The notes under the pieces were generated by a model that was not told the origin of the DNA, made no database searches, and saw nothing but the letters and a program-made list of their open reading frames with translations. From contig NW_004086064.1 of the NCBI RefSeq assembly GCF_000220395.1, positions 101,187 to 165,186 of the forward strand: a stretch of 64,000 nt of DNA, written 5' to 3'. Positions 25,242 to 37,895 of this stretch are shown in pieces. The translations under genes and the position numbers were made by a program. Numbering within the stretch: the first letter of the stretch is position 1; the number at the start of each line of letters is the position of its first letter. The DNA comes from Ichthyophthirius multifiliis (lineage: Eukaryota; Ciliophora; Oligohymenophorea; Hymenostomatida).

Positions 25242-26195
25242 ATGAAATTTAATATTTTTAAATATATATATAATATTAGACCTCGTCCATTTAAATATTT
25301 ACAAAAATAATTAGATATTGAATAAGAATGGGCAAGTTTTTAAAAAAATTTGCGTCCGCATAAATATAAATTTGTTTTTATTACAGGATTATTTTTATAT
25401 CCATTTTACAAACCTCTTATTCAGTATTCATATAATCAATTTATTTTATACATAGAGAATTAATTAAAAAAGGATCAACCAGTTTCTTAAATAGCTGAGA
25501 GTTTTGGCAAATAATTAGTTTCGGGAATATTTTTAGATTCCGATATTAAAAGGGAAAGTGGTATATTTGTTTAAGATTTGGTTAAATAAGAACTTGTATT
25601 AAATGCAATATTACAATTATTATTAGAAAGTATAAAAAATCCATTATTTTTAGATGAAAGTAAAGTTTTTGGTAAAAATCTAGTTTTAAAAGTACTTTAA
25701 GATCAAGAAGCACTTAATCATTGCATTTCATTGTTTTTAAAGATTTTAAAAGACTAAGAATTTAAATAAGAGACTGTAGAATTAGTTAAATATGCTTTTT
25801 CTCAACCATAAGTTAGTGATACTATAATTAATTTACTTTAAAACGCAATGGCAGACGAAAGATGTAGAAAATCACTTTATGCTGCTTTAGGTTCTTCTTT
25901 TTAAGAATTAATAATGGATAAAGAAACTCATGAAAAATTAAAAATATTTGCTTATACTTTAATCGAAAGTGAAACTAATAATGATAAAGGATCGATAAAA
26001 AATGTCATTGATGCAATCGTAAATAGCTATATGAAAAAAAAAGGTATTAATTTGAAAGAAAGCGAGTTTTAAAATTTCCTTAAAAATGTTGCTAATGATA
26101 TGGATATTAAATAATCGTAAGAAGAAAGACTAAAAAATTTAAATAGTAATGATAATTAAAATGGTGAATAAAAAAAAAAATTTTTTTATTATTGA
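25242..26195 (+). CDS. one-TM protein, possibly mitochondrial, unknown function
   Basis: Single-exon gene of 317 residues. The N-terminus is basic and aromatic (MKFNIFKYIYNIRPRPFKYL), compatible with mitochondrial targeting. A single hydrophobic segment follows at about residues 47-62 (KFVFITGLFLYPFYKPLI). The remainder is a soluble helical domain, for example ESFGKQLVSGIFLDSDIK, LVLKVLQDQEALNHCISLF and AALGSSFQELIMDKETHEK, ending in a K/Q-rich tail and TGA 26193-26195. I do not recognise the family. The regular helical pattern and intact frame indicate a functional gene. Same strand as V-ATPase E, 509 bp downstream. Confidence 0.8.
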
Positions 26196-27034
26196 GGAAT
26201 ATATATTGATTTTTGTAATTTTTGTTTTAAAGAAAAAAAACATAATTATATAGACATGTTAATTAATTATAATAAAAAAATACTTTTGAAAATCCAAATT
26301 CTAATTTTATTTAATTCAATATTAAAAAAAAATATATATAAGAAATATTATAACATTTATATGATTTTAAATAATATTATTTCAATTTATTAAGAAAAAA
26401 AAAAAACCAAAAACATAATTGATATATATAAAAAATATAAATATATAAAAATATCATATATATTATATTTTATATTTATATATATATACACATATTTTAT
26501 ATTTATATATATTTATACATTATATATCATTTATTATAATGTGTTTTTTTTATTTTTTAAATATTTTTTTTATATATTATTATGTTTTTAAAAAATATAT
26601 CAGAGATATCTACTATCGAGTCAACACATTATGATTATGTTGTCCCTATCTAAATTTTCATCATTATTTAAATAATATAATTTTTTTTTAAATTTATTAT
26701 AATATTTAACTATTAATTTTTTGATAATTTAATATTTTTCTTTATTTCTTATTAATTATTTTATGGGTGTTTTATTTTTAATAAAATTATTCTTAGATTA
26801 AAATAAAAATTGTAAATTAAGAAAAAATACAAAATTAAATTAAATAATAAAAATTTTAAAAATATTATTTATTAATTATTTAAAAATAAATAAATTATAT
26901 AATTTTAATTGAATTATTTTATTTATTTTTCTTAATTATATAAAAAATAATTATATAGTCTAATTTCTTTTAATTTTTATAAAAATAAAAAATAATAAAT
27001 CAATTATATACATAAAAAATTAAACTAATTTTTT
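26196..27034. other. intergenic gap with a small complexity island
   Basis: Mostly A/T. At about 26601-26655 lies an island (CAGAGATATCTACTATCGAG, then a CAACA...TGTTG stem) unlike its surroundings; no frame or known RNA fits. It lies between convergent genes. Confidence 0.4.
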
Positions 27035-30000
27035 TCAATAATGTTTAACATTTAATCTTTATAAATTTGAATGAGTTATTAATTAAGCCTTAATAGAAAC
27101 ACGTCTATTTTTAACTTGCTTTGTAAGTGCATTTCCAATATCATTTTCATTAACTTCTAATTATTTATTTTCTTAAATAATGAAATCCAATTTTTCTACA
27201 CCATTATTAGTTACCCATGCATCTGTCTATATAATAATATATATATTATATTTTATTAAATAAAAACCATTAAGTTTTCTATGGTATATCTTTGGTCTGG
27301 ATTTTTAATAAGACATTTTTTAAGCATATTTTTAAGATTTTCGTCCATATCTTGAGGATATTATACTTCAGATTCTAAAATATTTTTTTTTAATTCTTCA
27401 TTTTTTCTACCTTAAAATGGTCTTTCGCCTACAATAATTTCATAAAAAGTAACTCCAGCAGCCCAAATATCAGTAGGTCTTCCTTTAAAATCTTCTCCTT
27501 TCCATATTTCAGGTGCTAAATAGCATTTAGTACCATGATCATTAGATAATTTATCATCACCGCCTTCAAACATTGAAGATACTCCAAAATCTGCTATTTT
27601 AAGTTCATCATTTTCACTTATTAATAAATTATCAGGTTTAATATCTCTATGTATTACATTAGCAAAATTATGTACTTATTTTGTTTGTTTTTTAAAAAAT
27701 AAATAAATTGGAAGAAATATAATTATTATTTAAATTTATAAATACAGTAGTCTAATCCTAAGACAAAATCACGAAAATATTTTCTTACTCTATCTATAGG
27801 AATAAAATATTTTTCGTTTTCATTATATTTTTTCCCTTTTTCATTTTTCCAATAGTTTTTTGAATTTAAACTTCCTTTTTTGACTAAATCTATTACCAAA
27901 TAAATTTTTTCTTAATCCTAATCGTCTATAACTTCATAAAGTTTAGCAATATTAGGATGAGCCTTTTTATTTTTTATATAATTAATTATAATAAATATAT
28001 ATTTTACCATTCTTTTTAGAATAGCAACCTCTTTTTCTATCAATGTATAAGCGCTTTTATTTCTATCTAACATTTTTCTTTTCAATTTATTTCTATTGAT
28101 AATTTTCAAGGCAAATTTTTATTTATTTTGTGTATTTAAAACCATCTTTACTTTTCCAAAACTTCCTCTTTTATTTAAAATAAATTAATTAAAAATAAAA
28201 ATATTAGTAAATAATTTTAACTTTCCTAATAAATTTAGTACAACATAATTATTTATTTATTTCTATCCATCAGCATTTATAGATTTATCAAGTTTACTAG
28301 TTTCTAATACACTGTGTTATTCTTGAAGCATACTATAGCTTAAATTCCTGCTTAAATTAATAGAAACAGCCCTATTTAGCTTTTAATTAGAATGACTAGC
28401 CTCTTCTTATATTTACTCCATATTATTTGTTTCATATAAACTTTTTAGCCTTATATTATTATCATATTTATTTCCTTAAATTAACATATCCGATGATTAT
28501 TAATCAATAATATTGTTTTTACTTCTTTAATAAATATCAGTTAGGGCAAATTCATTTTCTGTTTTTTCTGAAATTTAGAATAAAGATAAAATTTTATCTT
28601 TATCTTAAGTCCCAAAATCAGCAATTTTAGGCATTGAATTCAAAGAAACTTCATTTTCAATTTATTTATTTTAATCATATTCATGTATTAAATCAAACAA
28701 ATCAGCATTTTAATTTTAATCTAATTAAGATTATATTTTTTCTTTTAAGACTATATTATTTGCATTATATTATTTGTTATTTTCTTCATTTTAAACATTA
28801 TTGTCTTAATATTACAAAACAACAATAGATTCTTCGCTTCTGTAATAATTCTAAAATGTAGAGTTGTTCGAGTTTAATCTTACTTTTATTTCTTTAGTAT
28901 ATTTTCTTGTGCTCTTCCTTCTTTTGTTATTTTATTTACTTGGAGATAAATAGCCAACTTCATGATCATTATTTTCAGGTTTCTCAGTTTTTTAAATAAC
29001 TTATTATTGTTTTTATTAATAATTGTTTTATTCTTATTAAGGTTCTTGAGTTTATTGATTAATTGCTGTTTAACCATTACTTGCTTAAACTGGAACATTT
29101 TCAAGTTATAAAGGATTTAGTGATTCCATGTCTTGTTATATTTATTAGGTTTGGTTTTCGGTTTTAATATTAGCATTTTGCTTAGGTAAAGAATTGCCAA
29201 TGTTATTTAGAGAAAATAATGTGTTATTATTATTAAATTAAGACATAGTATTATAATTTAAACTAAAAAAGGATTATTTAGATATGAATTCAGATGATTA
29301 ATTAGCTATTTTAGGTTATTCTAAATTTAATTAATTTAAATAAAAAGAAGATAATGAAGATTAATGTAAGTTTTGCTGCTATTATTACTATAATTAAGTT
29401 TAAGACTATGCATTTTATAATTATTAGTAATTATTATTTATTTATTATAATTCATTTAACTAATTTTAGTCTAGAAATTAATCACTTTTATATTCTTCGT
29501 CTTTATAATATATATTTTAAATTAAAATTATTTTATTTTTATGATTTGTTTACTTTTTAAATTGCAATAATTTTAATTAATATTACTATTATTAACGTAA
29601 TCAGTTTTATCATTATAAATACTTTAATCTAGTATTTATTATTTATTTTATATTTATTACTAGAAATACATAGTTTTTTTCATGCTTTAAGTTTATAATT
29701 AACTATTTGCATGTTTTAAGATTGAATTAGTACTCTTTATAATTGAATTAGTACTCTTTGCAATTGAGTTTGTGTTATTATTTTCTATAATAAATTCATA
29801 TTATTCAATATCTCTATTAGACATTCCTTTAAAATCATAAACGATAGAAGGTAGGCATTTACTACTATTCATAGATATTTCATCATTATTTTCTTTCTCA
29901 TCTTAGGCAAATTTACAAGGAGTCATATTATTGCTTTATTAAAGAAGAATAGAATCTAAAAATAACAAAAAATTATAATATATTATATTAATATTTATAT

Positions 30001-30194
30001 TAATTAAATATACTACTGTCTTTTAATTATGAGAAAATTTAATAATTATCCAAATTATTGTATAAATTTTTTTTTTTTTCTGATATAGGTTCTGAATCTA
30101 TAGAATTATTAAATTGTTAGCGAATGCTAGTTGGAATTTATTTAGAATTACAGTCGAGCTCAAAATTTATACAACAAAAATATGGAATTTACAT
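27035..30194 (-). CDS. CaMKK-like Ser/Thr protein kinase with long N-terminal extension
   Basis: Starts ATG 30194 (MQIPYFCCINFELDCNSKQ). About 600 residues of S/N/Q-rich, probably disordered sequence precede the kinase domain. Kinase motifs: NYVVLNLLGKGSFGKVKMVL (the P-loop is split by an intron near 28170-28225), KFALKIIN (VAIK Lys), ILKRM/AHPNIAKLYEVIDD, YLHNFANVIHRDIKPDNLLI, KIADFGVSSMFEG, GTKCYLAPEIWKGEDF, PTDIWAAGVTFYEII and PDQRYTIENLM. After the last intron, TDAWVTNNGVEKL resembles the CaMKK/LKB1-activating-kinase tail. Stop TGA 27037-27035. Five or more short introns are inferred (near 27240-27275, 27670-27745, 27965-28010, 28175-28225, 29945-30005); one or two more are needed in the N-terminal part near 29350-29560. 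Likely an upstream kinase of AMPK/SnRK-type kinases (inference from similarity). Confidence 0.85.
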
Positions 30195-30277
30195 TAATTT
30201 AAATATTACTTGTTCTTATTGTTTTTTTTATTTTTTCTTTAATATTTTTTTTTTTTAAAAAAAACTAAATAAAAAAA

Positions 30278-30316
30278 AGGCTTTTTTCTATTTTTACTAG
30301 CCTTTATTTTTTTTGA
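30278..30316. other. small inverted repeat (hairpin) upstream of the CaMKK-like gene
   Basis: AAAAAAAAGGC and GCCTTTATTTTTTTT flank a short T-rich loop, giving a stem with a GGC/GCC core in an otherwise G/C-free stretch. Between two minus-strand genes; it may be a terminator-like or structural element of the RNA. Confidence 0.4.
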
Positions 30317-30472
30317 TTGATTAAGTTTTTTTTTTAAAAAAAAATTAGGAAATACAAAAAAATAAATAAGAAAAAATAATATTTAATATTTTTAAATAAC
30401 TTTATACGATTTTCTACGTTAAAAAAAAATATAAATATACAAATATTTTTATAAAATAAAGAAGAAATTAAA

Positions 30473-31198
30473 TCAAAATAATATTTTTTTACATAAAAAA
30501 CATTTATATACATATTAATCATAAATGCCATAATATATATATATATTAATTACAGGTATTTTTGGTTTAACTGTAATTGGAGAAATGCAATCAATTTCAA
30601 AGTTTTATTCATAATAGTTCTAATAACTAGATATTTTTTTTCCAATCTTTTTAAATGATTTTTATTCTTATAATGATTTTATTTACTCTTCTCCAAAATC
30701 TTCCTACACCAAATCTAATAAATTTACATTTTGTGATATTATACGTTTTTTTTTTTAATCAATTTAATTTAAAAAGTCTGTGGTTTCTATATTATTAGCT
30801 TGTTTTTATTGCTAATTTTTTATTTTTTCATGTTCTTCTTATTATTCGTTAATAATATCGATTTTTGCAACATGAACTATTTACTCTTAATTAGGATATT
30901 AAATAACTCCCAGAGTAGGTAATCTATGATTAAGTCTAGAATTTTGTTCATTAGTACTTAATGAAAGTCTTAAAAAGTTAGCTGTTTAATTGCTTTCTAC
31001 TTCTTATCTAATCATTTAATTTTTTTCTAATTCATTAAACTTAGCAACTGGTGAATCAAATTCTTTTGGATCTAACTTATTAAAATTTTGTAATTTATTT
31101 AGTTGATTTTATTCATGGAAACTAAATGCGTCTGATTATTAATCGTTTTAGTCCCTACTAATATTATTATAATTAGCAAATGAACTTTTCTTTATCAT
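30473..31198 (-). CDS. polar coiled-coil protein, unknown
   Basis: Single open frame of 241 codons from ATG 31198 (MIKKSSFANYNNISRDQNDQ) to TGA 30475-30473. Composition is Q/N/E/K-rich. Short conserved-looking segments are LNHRLPTLGVIQYPNQEQ, VAKIDIINEQQEEHEKIK, VNLLDLVQEDFGEEQIKSL and NFEIDCISPITVKPKIP. No known domain. The last 20 codons (after PVINI) turn into A/T-only sequence, so the real end may be near 30545 or spliced. Lies head-to-tail between the carboxypeptidase and the kinase. Confidence 0.6.
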
Positions 31199-31739
31199 AA
31201 ATTTTTTTGAATCTACTGTAATATATATAAATTTTTGTTAATACAAGAAAGTAATTATTTTACGAAATTAAAATGCTTAATTTAGATGTTTATTTTTTAA
31301 TATATAAATTAAATTTAATTATACATCCAACTGTTCTTTTAAATTAAGATTCTTAACTTTTTATTACTTCTACTCTATTATTTTTTAAAGGGTTAAATTA
31401 GTATTTCTAATCATTATCAAATGATGTTTATATAGCTTTGTCAAGAGATATTTTTGGTTGTATTTATGATGAATTTCCACAACCCATTTTTTTAGTGTTT
31501 TTAAAATTAGTTTTATTAAAAAAAAATATAAGATAAATAATTGTTTATAAAATAAAAATTTATAAAAAAAAAAAAAGAAATTAAACAATATTATTTATTA
31601 ATATTATTTTTTAAAAAATCTATTTTAAAATAAATTAAATTATAATATAATTAACTCTTATAAATAATATATATTTATATATTAATGTATAAAAGACTAC
31701 ATTTTTAATAATATCTATATTAAAAAAAATCAATTGAGT

Positions 31740-33155
31740 TCAAAATTAAGCATATACTTCTTATTTTAAAGCTTCTTCAACAATTTTAGTTACCATTTCT
31801 AAAGCAGCCTCAGGTTAATCTTGAGAAACCATATGTCCTGATTCAAAAACTTAGAAATATTACAAGTTTTAATATTTTTTGAGTACTCCATAAACTTAAT
31901 TATTATTTCCTTTCCATTCTTTAAAGAAAGAATTATTAAATTCATCAGAATATTTCCATTATAATTAACTAACCCATTTTTCAGAAGAATAATAAGGGAC
32001 AATAAAGTCCAAATTTCCATTAAAAACACTAACATGTATTCCTTAATCTAACAAATATTCAACTTTATGTATACATTCGCCTTACATTAAGTCTATCAAG
32101 AATTTTTAATAGACTTCATTATCACATTATTCATATTTTTTATTTAGTTTTAATTTAAACAAGCTTTTTCCGTATTATGAATTTAAAAGATCATCTAAAG
32201 CAGTATAATCAGGTTCTTATTTTCTTTAAATATTATACTAATCAATATTATTAGGATTATTAATAAGTAGTATGTCGTTAAAAGCATTAACAGCATTTAC
32301 CCAATCTGAATTATTAATAGCTTATTATCCCTATAATTCAATTTTTTTAGCTTTTTGGTATAAAGTTGAGTTTGTTATTCCATTATCAAAGGCATAATCA
32401 GTTATTGAAGAAATAGTGTGATAAGGAGAAGTAAATCCATCACCAATACCGATTCCTTTTAAATTAAAAATATTTCCTTCTTAGACTATTTTCTAGCTGA
32501 TCGAAGGTATATATTTACCTGCATAAGATTCTCCTAGGATGAATAAAGGAGTATCTTTTCCGTTTAAACCCAATTGTCCAAAACATCCGTTTTTTCCGTA
32601 TAATTCAAGCAATGCGTTGTAAAATTGAGTCGCTAATTGTACTTAGTTTATAGGAATATCATTGTTTTTGGCTAAATGAGAAATTCCAGTTCCTATAGGT
32701 TAATCAACGAATATTACGTTGTATTTTTTGGTCCATCCGCTTTTATTTTAAGTAAAGTAAAGCTTGCCAGATTCGGTTTTATTCACATAAAGAGGCCCTA
32801 ATTCATAAAAGTTACCGAATTATGAAGAACATCCGGGACCTCCGTTGAGCCATATTATAGTGGGAATATGTTTTAATTGTTATTCAGGTATTCCTTCGGC
32901 TCCGTAAAATATAAAAGATAAAGATGAGTCTGATTTTTTTATTCCAATATTTAAATAACCAGATTTGGTTATTCCATTATGTTCGTTAAGATCAACATTA
33001 TTGCAAACTGTTTTTATGGGAGTTTTAGAAACTTTGCGCATAAAATTATTGTATGAAGTTAATTTTATTTTATTTTTTTAGGGTTTTTTTATTAATAATT
33101 ATGTATTTATGTGGATTATTTGTATCAATGTTAAAATAAATAGTAATATTTTCAT
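31740..33155 (-). CDS. serine carboxypeptidase, S10 family, secreted/lysosomal
   Basis: Intact single-exon gene of 471 residues. It begins with a signal peptide (MKILLFILTLIQIIHINT). S10 landmarks: PTIIWLNGGPGCSSQFGNF (oxyanion hole), NVIFVDQPIGTGISH, the nucleophile serine in LGESYAGKYIPSIS, the catalytic Asp in VFNGNLDFIVPYYSSEKW, and the catalytic His in VFESGHMVSQDQPEAALEM. All three catalytic residues are therefore present. S10 enzymes remove C-terminal residues at acidic pH in lysosomes or phagosomes, or outside the cell. Ends EEALKQEVYAQF, TGA 31742-31740. The A-rich leader upstream of ATG 33155 and the signal peptide fix the start. Confidence 0.95.
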
Positions 33156-33539
33156 TTTTTTTTTTTTTTTATTGTTTAAAAAAGCTAAAATTATTGTTTA
33201 TTAAGATTACTTTTTATATGTAATTTAATGATAATTATTTTTAATCTAATTAAATTGTATAATAAAGTGAAGATTCATTTATAAAAGAATAAATGTTATG
33301 ATAAGATGTAATTTTTATTTAAATATTAAATAAAATTTAAATATTTTTTGTGTTATATATAAAAATATTTAATTTATATTTAAATTATTAATATAATAGA
33401 AGAAAATAATAAATAAAAAAATCATTATATATATTTAATTATTAATTAATAACTAATATATAAATATATATTTATATATATATAATTTTATAAAATAAAC
33501 AAATTACTTTTATTATTTTAGTAATGTATAACTTATTTA
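33156..33539. other. AT-rich intergenic gap
   Basis: No gene or RNA recognised. Confidence 0.6.
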
Positions 33540-35942
33540 TCATTTTAATATTTAATACATAAATTCTTAATTTCTAGTTAATAGTTTTATCGATAATTAA
33601 ATAATTTATTTTTGATCTTTTGCATCTAAAATAGAAAAAGCTTTATATTAATCTGAATAATAACTCTCTAAAAACTATTAAGTATTTTTAAAATTTTTTT
33701 AACACCTTAAACATGTTGATATAGTTTATTCCATTATAAAATATAGAAATATCTATCTAATATTATATAAAGATTGTTAAATTTCTTAATTATTTTAATA
33801 ATATTTATTTAAGTATGCACAATCAATTAAAATATAATCATAATTTTATTATAGATTTCTTTTAAACAAAACTTTCATACTTTAATATTAATAATTCTAA
33901 AAAACAAAAAAATCATAAAATTATATATATTTAATAATAATAATAATAATAATAATATAAATGTATTAATTTTACATCAATTTTTTCATCATTTAAAATA
34001 GAATTATTATCAAATATAAAGATAGTATTTTTATAAAATTCCAAAATTTAGTTATAAACAAATAATTCTTAGTTAAAATGCTCAAAGTTTTAATCCTCTC
34101 TTTTCTAATATAGTATTTTTTATATTTAAGGGTTAGAAATTAAATTCTAATAATTATCGAAATTTTTTTATTCCATAAATATTCTCGCAATTTTTAATAT
34201 ATTAAAAGTTTTATTATAAAAATCCTCCTAGCCGCATTCTTATAAAAATATAAGTAAATTATCAATTATACACTTATTTTACTCTTCATTTAAAAGTGTA
34301 TTTTAAAGAATTTCCTATATCCTTTTTTATGGATATCCAGCTTAAAATAAAATTTATCTCATGCCATATTTATTTTCTAGGGCTTGTTCTTACTTAATAC
34401 TTTAAGCCAATAAATTATTAACTAAACTTTATTCGGGAAAATTTGATAAAAAACAAGCCAGTTCCTCAAATTAATTTTATTCTATTAAAATTTTACAATA
34501 AGCCCTAATAGTATTTATATAGCTTTATTTTATTTTTTCATGGATTAAATTATAATTTGAAAAAAAAACGTTTACCAAAATATATTAAAATCTAGCCTAA
34601 AATATTAGGCTTTCTTAAAAAACTATTTCTTGATTATTTGAAAAAAGTTCTTCCCATAAAATATTGTTATTTTGTTAAAAAAAGGACTTTATAAATTAAA
34701 AAGAAGATAATTTTATTTAATTTTCACTTTCGATTTTATTAATTTCATTAATCAAAATGTTTTCAATACTTTCGTTTTTGAAAAACCCAATGTTTTAAAA
34801 GACCTTTTCATAATTTTAATAAGGTTAATTACTTGAAAAATTCACAAAATCATTAAAGTCTTCTTAAAAAAATTAAGTTTTTTCAAATAAAATACCTTTT
34901 ATAGTTAAAAATCTCTTTATTATTTCATGAAAAAGTAGACATCGAACAACCACCCATAATTAATCGTAAATATAATCAACATTTTTTCTTTTTTTTAATA
35001 TTTCTCTTATAAAATTCTCTTATTATTACATAAAAAGGCATAAAAATATTCCTCTCCTTCAATTTTCATTTCTGAGTTTTAAAAACATTAACTAATACTT
35101 TACAACCAATTTTTATTTCCATAAAATCCTCTTTATCTAAATCCAAAAAAATCCTCATTTTTTCCAAAAAAATATTATTAATTATCATTATCAAGTATTT
35201 CTTATTCAGGAAATACACTTTAAATTGCTGTTTAATGAATTTACATATTATAAGTATTAAAAACGGCTAATAATTTATCAGTTTATCCTTATCTGATATA
35301 ATAAAATACTTATTTTAGAACTTCTGGGTGTCTTATTATTTTTTATTGTTCCTCAAAAGTATTTTATGTTTCATTAGAAAAGTTTATTTCTTCAAAACGT
35401 TATTCTGTTTTGCACGTTTAAATCCAATTTTGTATAAGAAAAAGTTTCTCAAGTGTTGGATCAAAATTAAATATATCCTAAATTATTTAAAAATCAGAAT
35501 AGTTTTGAGATATATAAGATATTCTTAATTATGAGTTTTCAAATGTAGAAGGTTTATTACTCAAAAAGTTTTATAAATTATCTATTTTATATGTATTTTT
35601 ATTCATTTTTATTTATTCATTTGTATTTTTATTCCATATTGATTAAAAATATTAATAAAATGCATATTTTTATAAATAATTTGATTATTAACTTTATTAT
35701 TTTAATAAATTGTTGTTTTTTTGTTTTTCTTAATATTTTATTATATCTAAAATCAATTGCCAAGTCCTTATTTGATTTGTAAATAAATCTTTTAAGGATA
35801 AATCTTCTTCTTTATTTTAAGTAATTGTATTTAATTATTCGTTATTTTAATAAATAAAATAATGTATTATTTTTTAAAAATCTTCAAAGGTTTTCTTTTC
35901 TTTACTAATTGTATAATATATTTCTTTTCCTTAAAAATTCAT
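33540..35942 (-). CDS. Nup107/Nup84-like nuclear pore scaffold protein (probable)
   Basis: Starts MNFQGKEIYYTISKEKK at ATG 35942; about 760 residues, almost entirely helical. Similarity to Nup107/Nup84 is suggested by the segment order HPEVLKQVFYYIRQGQTDK, FGFRQRGFYGNKNWLQSI, EGEEYFYAFLCNNKRI and DYIYDQLWVVVRCLLFHE. The family has R.G...A, GN...W, YE.A.Y..L.GN and LWAY.. at the same places. The C-terminal half is LQARFQYILVNVF-like helical repeat ending FMYQILK, TGA 33542-33540. An intron with a TTA microsatellite (about 33895-33960) lies near the 3' end. One frame break falls in the T6-C-T8 run at 34982-34996. The family call rests on pattern only; another helical-repeat scaffold is the alternative. 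Confidence 0.55.
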
Positions 35943-37596
35943 ATTAATTTTTAATGTTTTGTATTTTTTTTTTTTTTTTAAATATAATTTTTTAAAAAAT
36001 TAATAAATCTTTTTTTTTTTTTTTTTAGAAATTAAATTTTTTGCTATTTTTAGTAAATAAAAAGTATAAAATATTTTTATTTATAATTTATTCGAAATTT
36101 TTTTTATATTTTTTTAAATTTAAACAAATAATTAATTAGAAAAAACCAGTATAATTTAAAATATATAAAACCTAAACATTATTTTATAAAAAAAAAAAAT
36201 ATGAAATAAATAATTTTATTTATAATAATATATAAATTTGATAAATTTTTATATAATTCAAAAACTATTTATATCTATTTAAATCACAATTTAATAACTA
36301 TTTTATAAATCTCTATTTCTACAATACTTATATATCTTAAAAAGTTAAATTTTATTTATTTATATTTTTAAAAATCTATATTTTTTGCTATTATCTTTAA
36401 TAAAAAACAAATTCTCCTTAAAATATAATACAAAAATCATATTTTTTCATTTAAAATATTATTATTTTTTATTGAGAAAACTCCAAATTTATATTTTCTT
36501 AATATTCTTATTAATTTTTATTTTTATTATAAAGTTATTATAAAAACTCAATCAAATAAAAAAAAGAGAGAGAGAGAGAGAGAGAGTGAAAAAAAAAATT
36601 ATTAGCGGTCCTATCCCATTTTATTGTCATTTTTGATTGAGATTTTAAAATAAAAAATAATAAAACTTATAAATAATTAATATTTTCTTTTTTTGTAAAT
36701 AATAATTAAAAGTTATTTTTTTGTCGTTTACTTAATTATTTTTATAGGTATAGTAAAAACTCTACTTTTTTAAATAGTTGATATTATTATTTTTCATTAG
36801 TAATATATTAATTTTGATTTTAATAATATTATTTATTTTAATTATCATTTAAATTATAAGTTTCATCTCTTAAGATATAGTTCTGTATAAATTTTTTTCC
36901 TTCTTAATATTTTATAGATACAAATTTTATATTTTATTTAGTTATTAATATATTTTATATCTGAAATAAATATCAAATTTTTAAAATAATTGGAATATCA
37001 CTTTTTTTTTTACCCATAAAGTACTTTTATTTTGTTAAATATTTATATTTATTTTAATCATATAAATTTTCAATCATATTAATATTTTTTTTTAAATTAG
37101 TAATCTGATAATGTGTCAATGTTAATGCTTTATTGGAAAATCTCTTCTTAATATTATAGTTTTCTTTAAGCACTAAAAAATTATGGGAATTATAAATTTA
37201 GTTTCAATTAATAATTTTATGAATTCAATATAGTTGTTATACAAATAGTTTAAACTAAAAAGCTAATAATTTAATTATTCATTTCATTATCTTATGAATA
37301 AATATATTATAAAAATAAATTAATTATTTTTAAGTATATTATTAACAATTAATAACCCGCTATTAAATAAATAAATTGATTAAATAAATACAAATTAATA
37401 TTTTTAGATTTTTTATTTATTCTTTATAATATACATTATCTATTATTATTATTATCTTTTTGATATTATATTGAACTTTTATAATTACAACTATTTTCAA
37501 TAATAAATATTAAAATATTATACTCAATTAAAAAAAAATTATTAAATATTATTTTATTTTATTTTTAAAAAAAAAATTAAATATATAAAAATAGTA
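35943..37596. other. long intergenic region between divergent genes
   Basis: Mostly A/T. The only distinct item is the repeat/inverted-repeat element at 36547-36641, listed separately. Scattered weakly open frames (for example around 36830-37160) have no coding character. Confidence 0.55.
36547..36641. repeat. (AG)11 microsatellite inside a short inverted repeat
   Basis: Eleven AG units at 36565-36586 are followed by a complexity island (GCGGTCCTATCCC). The whole is bounded by CTCAATCAAA (36547-36556) and its complement TTTGATTGAG (36632-36641). It could fold as a 10-bp-stem hairpin. Function unknown. Confidence 0.7.
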
Positions 37597-37843
37597 ATGA
37601 AAAGTCAAAATAAAAAGGAATAAGGTTATGAAGAAGATCCTCAAAAAGCAAAAAAGGGTCAAATGTTAATATAATAAATAAGAGAGTTTTTAAGAAAAGA
37701 CGAAGAAGGTTATTCAAACGAAAATTTTGATCCTACAAAATATTTAGTTTAATTATTAATAGGTTAAAACAAAAAAACACAGTAAAAATAAAAAAATGAT
37801 AAATATAAAATAAATGTATATATATGAATGTATATATATATAA

Positions 37844-37895
<52 letters not shown>

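Noticed and set aside
37849-37893. TA tracts considered as possible telomere- or transposon-associated repeats
   Set aside because: They lie inside introns or spacers, lack flanking duplications, and simple TA expansion is expected at this base composition.
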